A program made the translations under genes and the position numbers. Of a DNA stretch of 64,000 nucleotides, positions 58,924-64,000 are shown in pieces (the first letter of the stretch is position 1; every line of letters starts with the position of its first letter). Source of the stretch: Physcia stellaris (taxonomy: Eukaryota > Ascomycota > Lecanoromycetes > Caliciales > Physciaceae); the NCBI GenBank assembly GCA_018902385.1, contig JABSSW010000036.1, positions 372,001-436,000 on the forward strand. Reading direction: 5' to 3'. Under the pieces are notes generated by a model. It made no database searches, was not told the origin of the DNA, and was given only the letters and a program-made list of their open reading frames with translations.

Positions 58924-60609
58924 ATGGATTCCGCTCTGAATGCGGCGAAACCTGGCAAGAAGAGGAAAAGAGAGTCTCAAAGTCAACTCGATGAACATGC
59001 AAGCGTACTAGAGCTTGAGAGTCAAGTTCTAGAGTCAAGACGGCACTACAACAAGATTGTCACTTTACTAAACTTATGCTGGGGTCGGAACCCACAGAAT
59101 GATAAAAATGAGAATACCCTAGCTGGGATAGCACTTTGTCGAATATTCTGCCGGCTGCTGGCTTTGGGACATATGGTAAAGTCTCCTGAGATGACTGAAA
59201 ATGAGGCCACTGTCATGCAGTGGCTCAATGACCGGTACAGTGACTACAAGGATGTATTGCTAAATGCTATATCGAAAGGAGATGCAAGCATTCAGAGCAC
59301 CGCTCTGACACTGCTAATGCGACTCTTCAAGGAGGAAGCCACGCATCTGAAAAAACCCGATGGAACGGTGTGGCGCACTGGAATTTTTCCTAAACTTCTG
59401 GACGTTTTGTTAGATACAGAGTCCTCAGCAGACGTCCGAGATGAATTTATGCACAAATTTGTAGAGGAGTATGACGACGTGAGATTTTACACTTTCGTAC
59501 TGTTAAGGTCGGATATTCAATTATGCCACTCAGCACACGGGCACTGCTGATTTCTCACAGTAATAATGCGTCAAGAGAACAGTCACATCAATCATTAGGC
59601 ATTATCATTTCGATGCTAGCCACGGTAGAAAACGTTCCAGAAACTCCAGACGACTTGACAGACTTTTACCTTGCGGCGCCGCCCAAATCGAAACATGAAT
59701 TGTATTCGCCCTTGGCCCACAAAAAGCAGGCACAAGACGCATGGCTGGCCGTGTTGAGACAATCTTTGACCAAGCAGCAACGCAAGACTGTTCTGGGGAT
59801 GATGTCCCGTCGCATTGCCCCTTGGTTCTTGAAAGTTGAGCTACTCATGGACTTCCTGACAGATTCGTTTGATGAGGGTGGCTCAACTTCTCTTATGGCA
59901 TTATCTGGATTATTTTATCTGATTCAACGAAAGAATCTTGATTACCCCCAATTCTACCAAAAGCTGTATTCTATGCTTGATTACAATCTGATGCATTTAA
60001 AACAACGCTCATACTTTTTCCGACTTCTCGAAACATTCTTATCGTCCACACACCTTCCCGCCGCCTTGGTAGCCAGCTTCATCAAACGATTATCGCGACT
60101 GGCACTCAATGCCCCCCCAGCGGCAATTGTTGTTATCGTTCCTCTGATATACAATCTTCTAAGATCGCATCCGATGTGCACATTCATGATACACAGAGCG
60201 GTGGAAAGCCTACGTAAAGAAGGCGACGAAGATATCTTTCGGATGGACGAGACAGATCCCATGGAGACGCATGCCATTGAGAGCAGTTTGTGGGAGATCC
60301 ACAATTTGCAGGATCACTATCACCCAAATGTTGCAACAATCGCCAAGATTATCTCTCAACCATTCACCAAACAAGGCTATAACCTTGAGGACTTCTTAGA
60401 TCATTCTTACGAAAGTGTGGGTGTAGTCCAGTCACCTTCAGATACGAAAGCTAACCTGCATGATATAGATGCTTCATGCAGAGCTCTCAAAAGATATCAA
60501 AAAGCCTCCAGAGATTGAATATGCGATACCCAAGAGAATCTTCTCGAAGCACGACCCAGTCTCAGGACAAGAAGATAATCTGATGGTCAAATTGTTCAGC
60601 TTTACATAG
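58924..60609 (+). CDS. NOC4: Nucleolar complex protein 4 (ribosome small-subunit biogenesis)
   Basis: Partner of Nop14 in 40S subunit maturation and export. Exons 58924-59501, 59561-60420 and 60482-60609 join in phase to about 521 residues. The N-terminus has a KKRKRE nuclear signal. The conserved C-terminal half includes KHELYSPLAHKKQAQDAWLA, IAPWFLKVELLMDFLTDSFD, ALSGLFYLIQRKNLDYPQFY, LPAALVASFIKRLSRLALNA and MDETDPMETHAIESSLWEI, ending in YAIPKRIF. The last donor could be the GTGTAG at 60421 (chosen, gives SVELSKDIKK) or a GTGTGG four bases earlier. The start ATG at 58924 follows a stop in frame. Confidence 0.93.
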
Positions 60610-61218
60610 GCCAAGACGTGGCCTTAATTTCGCATTACATATGCTCAATGCTGCACTGAAGAGCGTACCTCAATATCGTATTCACGAGCAAGATGAGAGA
60701 GCCTAGAAATTCATATGGGCAGTACGAGGGTATTCGGGCCGTTCGATTTGCTCTTCAATCACCCTACTGACTTGTTGCTGTCCCGATCGAAGCTCCTTGT
60801 ACGTGAAACGGTATCCAGGGACTGACATAACCTCATCCCCGCAGAAGGGCGTAAGTGCTGGGTTTCTGCACTTGATTGTAATAAAGGGGCCTGATCATTT
60901 TCTTCATCCTGGATTATTGAGGTTAGGGTTACAGCACCGCAATCCAAAACCCCGTTTTACTGATTGCGGCTGAGTCACTCCACTGCGAGGCTCATGAAGG
61001 GAATCTCAGCCAAGGCCATACCGGCCCTGAACGCGCGCGCCAATGCTTCACTACCACGTCGGTCTTTGCTTACGTCGATATCGCTGTTTGCTTAAGATCA
61101 GGTGAAAGTCCGACATTCAGGAGCAATCAGCAGCATTAGTATCTAGCTCCATTTGTTTACAATTCGATCCCGGAGCCCCTCTACGCATGTGAAGCTTGGT
61201 ATCAAGAAGCGAGCAGTG
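60610..61218. other. Intergenic, promoter of the Sel1 protein gene
   Basis: About 0.6 kb; no gene seen. Confidence 0.5.
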
Positions 61219-63118
61219 ATGCCCCTCAAAGACCTATTGAAGAAGAAAGACAAGATCAAAGAGAATGCCACGCCGGCCAAAGACCCGCCGCCGGAGCAAT
61301 CCCCCACCCAGTTCACGTTCATGCGCAGTGACACGAATACCCAGGAGCTGATCGAACCCCCAACCTTTGGCGAAGAGGCAGTACCGCCGCTGCCCGCTCA
61401 CGAGCACCACGCCTCTAAACTGGCATCCCGCTTCCGAAGCTCCTCGAATGCATCCGTGGCCTCGAAAGCCTCCAGCAAAGGCGAGAAGCGCCTGTCCCAG
61501 CGGTTACATCTTCGCTCCGCCTCGCGTGCTTCCAGCGTCAGCTCCATCGTCCCGGCAGATTTGCCTGCCATTGAAGATGGGGCGGATGGTAGCGAAGAGA
61601 AGGAGGCACGCTGGGAGGAGCGGGCGACGATACTGGCGCAGGGAAACCACACCATGCATCCAGACCCGGCTGGCACGGAAGAGAAAAGCGGTTTGCACAG
61701 CCGGGGCAACAGCCTCAGCAGGCCGCTCATGACACGCAACATCAGCGATGCGAAAGGCGATGTAAGCACCTCGCAAAATCGAGTCTGGCGCAACAGGCTG
61801 ACACGAGGAGCAGGAGACCATTCAGGAGGCGATTAGACTCCATGAGGCTGGAGGTAAGCAGACAGCTCTTGAGTTGAGATTGATTTTGCAGTTGGTCAGG
61901 ACGAGGGAAAAGGAAATCGGACCGGTTGAACTAATCACCCTCGCAACGAAACAGATCTCGAGCAATCAACAGCCATGTTCGGGCGCTTGGCAGAGAGCAA
62001 CGCAATGGCCCAGATCCTCTACGGACTTGCTCTAAGGTTTTGCCTCTCCCAAGCCTTTGGACGTACGACATCGCTCATGAGACCTTTCAGACATGGCTGG
62101 GGAACAACCGCGAATCCAACCCTGGGCCTCACCTACCTGTCCCAAGCAGCGTCCAATTCAGCAGCGATAGAATCCCAAGCCCTCCACTCCGGCATGAAGA
62201 AAGGCGGTGCAGCGAAAGGCGAGCTCGTACTGGCCATGTACGAGCTCGCGAATTCGTTCCGGCATGGCTGGGGAGTGGAGAAGGATCCCGTGGCTGCGAG
62301 GAGCTATTACGAGACGGCGGCGAACTTGGGCGATACGGATGCCATGAACGAGGTCGCTAGATGCTACGAGGAAGGCTTCGGGGGAAGAAAGGATAAGGTA
62401 TGTTCCACCCATCGATCCAGTCTTTTGGAAGGAAAGAGGGCAGCTGTTTGGTTGCCCGATACCGTGGGACGAAAAAGCCCCGAGTGTTCAGTGTTCAATC
62501 GGCAGCTCTGGCTTTTTCGGCGCATGCTTCAATCACACAAGAAAATCCTCATTTTGTTTTTATCGTTGCACATCATCACTCACTTCTCCTCAAATCGAAA
62601 TCCCCCTCTCTCCCTCAAATCGACGGGAATCGGAGTCACGTTGGGCAGCAACACCGTTTTTGCCCCGTCCCTCCGAACTCGGCTGACATTGCCATCGTAC
62701 CAATAGTACAAGGCAGCCCAGTACTATCGGCAAGCTGAACAGAACGGCAACAAGACTCTGGGTAACTCCTGGTATGTTACCTTGCTTTTCTTTCCTCCCT
62801 GACCCTCGGCATCACTTCCTATTCCCCCGTGTGCCCAAAGACAGATTATGCACGTGCCTTGCTCGGGTTATCGAAGCATGGCGTAAATCGACGCGTGCAA
62901 GACGTCCAGCTCTTTCCCGGCGTTTTTGGCGCGTTTCATGCCCTTTCATCCAGACTGGCCCGATTGGCCACCGAACGCCTTCCCATTCTATAGGGGTGTG
63001 CAGTATGCTGGGAAAGAGACAGGGGGGTTCTGGTACGACTTGCCGCTTTCGAATGTGAGGCTAACGGTGTGGTGATGGATTTAGGATATGGAAAGACAAG
63101 TACAAGCCCAAAGAATAA
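61219..63118 (+). CDS. Sel1-repeat protein of the DSF2/Nif1 type
   Basis: Six exons (61219-61761, 61808-61853, 61955-62036, 62091-62397, 62707-62771, 63085-63118) join in phase to 358 residues. The start MPLKDLLKKKDKIKE is typical for fungal proteins of this family; in fission yeast Nif1 inhibits the mitotic inhibitor kinase-regulator Nim1. The N-terminal half is a disordered Ser/Arg-rich region. From about residue 185, Sel1 (SLR) helical repeats are visible (AMFGRLAESNAMAQILYGLA, RHGWGTTANPTLGLTYLSQA, FRHGWGVEKDPVAARSYYET, DAMNEVARCYEEGFGGRKDK, YKAAQYYRQAEQNGNKTLG). It ends NSWIWKDKYKPKE, the family's usual terminus. The first acceptor (ACGAG) is chosen because a GCTGAC branch site precedes it and the frame is restored. 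The two last introns are long (309 and 313 bp). Confidence 0.85.
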
Positions 63119-63356
63119 GGCTTTCGTTACCTTGGTACCAATCCGAGCATGCAGGTACGTGCATCTCTACGACTTTGGGCGATCCGGCTGATGAGACAGA
63201 AGCGATGTGACGCATTGGTGTCGACGTATATTGGGTTAGTGGCAGCACCGTATGGATCCTTACAATGTTGTTTGTTGTCATGTCTCAGAACAAGTAGAAA
63301 TCATCAAATGAAGCTATTGGGATTTGCCACTCCAAGTAGGGAAAAAATTTAAATTG

Positions 63357-63605
63357 CTATTTTGGGGTATCTGTTGATCGACCGGCTCTTCCTGCCATGA
63401 AAGATCCACCTAACGTCATGGCGATGCAAATATCATTGCCTCGTAATAAAGATAGCATTCGCTCGAAAGAAGCGAACCACGGTCCAATGGCGGAGATTCC
63501 TGCCGATAAAGGATCGAGATCGCTCGGGAGATGTACCGCCCCAAAAAAAGCCCCGTTGAAGAGAGCAAGAAGGAAGATCCAAAGCAAAGGCGCTGCGTCA
63601 GACAT
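63357..63605 (-). CDS. Possible small membrane protein
   Basis: An 82-residue frame from ATG to stop with a hydrophobic N-terminal helix (PLLWIFLLALFNGAFFGAVH) and a second weakly hydrophobic segment. No family recognised and no splice signals to test it, so it may be chance. Confidence 0.25.
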   Translation of the reverse strand: MSDAAPLLWIFLLALFNGAFFGAVHLPSDLDPLSAGISAIGPWFASFERMLSLLRGNDICIAMTLGGSFMAGRAGRSTDTPK

Positions 63606-64000
63606 CGTGGATAGCGTAATCGTTTGCTCGTTTGTAAGTGCCAACTGTATACGATCGTATGACTATTTGTCTTTGCTAGAAAATTCGCCGCACGCAAGCT
63701 GGCAAAGCGTGGCCGGGCGTTGGAAGTAAACATCCTCCGTTTCATTACCACCCACCATCGCTGAATCGCAAGAATTAATGGAAGTATCGAATGTCGTCAC
63801 TAGTGATCAGACAGCCAAAAAAGTAGAAAAGGTATCGCTATCCGCTAAAGTCCAAACATATGAAAATCGTGCATGCCATCTTTCCCTTGCGGGATGTCGT
63901 GTTCTGTATAAACAGTTGCCTGATTGCGTACTGAACGCTCTGCGATCTCTGGTAGTGATGTGTATGGGAATCGTTAGAAAAATGGGTCGCTGGTTGTATG
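63606..64000. other. Window end, no gene seen
   Basis: The last 400 bp carry no frame I can support. Confidence 0.4.

Noticed and set aside
61762-61836. Sel1 protein ending at a TAG at 61836
   Set aside because: A GTAAGC donor at 61762 with a GCTGAC branch site removes this reading and joins the next Sel1 exons in phase.

Overview
The window is nuclear DNA of a filamentous ascomycete (Pezizomycotina). Short 45-130 bp introns with GTAAGT-like donors and CTRAY branch points interrupt almost every gene. The gene content is also typical of that group: a class II-like hydrophobin, an AflY/questin-oxidase-like protein, a DSF2/Nif1-like Sel1 protein, a calcium-linked MscS channel and a fungal PI-PLC. 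I cannot place it below class level. All functional calls come from reading motifs and remembered family patterns; nothing was searched.

Layout. 0.3-5.5 kb (+) F-box/zinc-finger protein; 6.7-9.7 kb (+) AMP deaminase; 10.8-11.2 kb (+) class II-like hydrophobin behind a TATA box; 13.3-16.6 kb (-) MscS/EF-hand channel; 18.5-19.2 kb (+) small secreted protein; 21.4-24.1 kb (+) C2H2 transcription factor; 24.6-25.5 kb (+) PXMP4-like peroxisomal membrane protein; 27.7-28.6 kb (+) a decaying hypothetical gene with an in-frame 129-bp repeat; 29.0-29.8 kb (-) signal peptidase subunit SPC2; 30.1-31.1 kb (+) EMC3 with two apparent 1-nt frame breaks; 32.0-34.1 kb (-) zinc-ribbon/Arg-Ser-rich protein; 35.1-36.6 kb (-) short-chain dehydrogenase with seven introns and a 6-nt micro-exon; 37.3-39.2 kb a 1.9-kb Fot1/pogo-like DNA transposon with 68-bp terminal inverted repeats; 39.5-39.8 kb (-) tiny zinc-ribbon protein; 41.3-43.7 kb (-) PI-PLC; 45.3-47.1 kb (-) repeat-bearing conserved hypothetical; 48.3-51.9 kb (-) a 1008-aa protein with a Trp/Asn/Gly-rich prion-like middle; 53.7-54.3 kb (+) secreted lysozyme-like protein; 54.4-55.8 kb (-) UBE3D/IPA1-like E3 ligase; 56.1-57.5 kb (+) questin-oxidase-like protein; 57.8-58.7 kb (-) ATP synthase subunit 4; 58.9-60.6 kb (+) NOC4; 61.2-63.1 kb (+) Sel1-repeat protein.

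The genes do not form one pathway or an obvious biosynthetic cluster. Core housekeeping genes (AMD1, SPC2, EMC3, ATP4, NOC4) alternate with secreted and lineage-specific genes and with gene-free stretches of 1-2 kb. SPC2 and EMC3, both endoplasmic reticulum machinery, are divergent neighbours. ATP4 and NOC4 share a 272-bp divergent promoter, and the E3 ligase and questin-oxidase-like gene share one of 314 bp.

The most unusual signal is in the transposon. Its terminal repeats are almost identical, but the middle of its transposase gene has lost nearly every CC and GG dinucleotide while CpG and CpA remain common, and all the in-frame stops I can find are TGA. That fits C-to-T change at CpC, not the CpA change of classical RIP. 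Other points are the micro-exon flanked by two 49-nt introns, two GC-AG introns, and several single-base frame or stop anomalies in otherwise well-formed genes that may be assembly errors.
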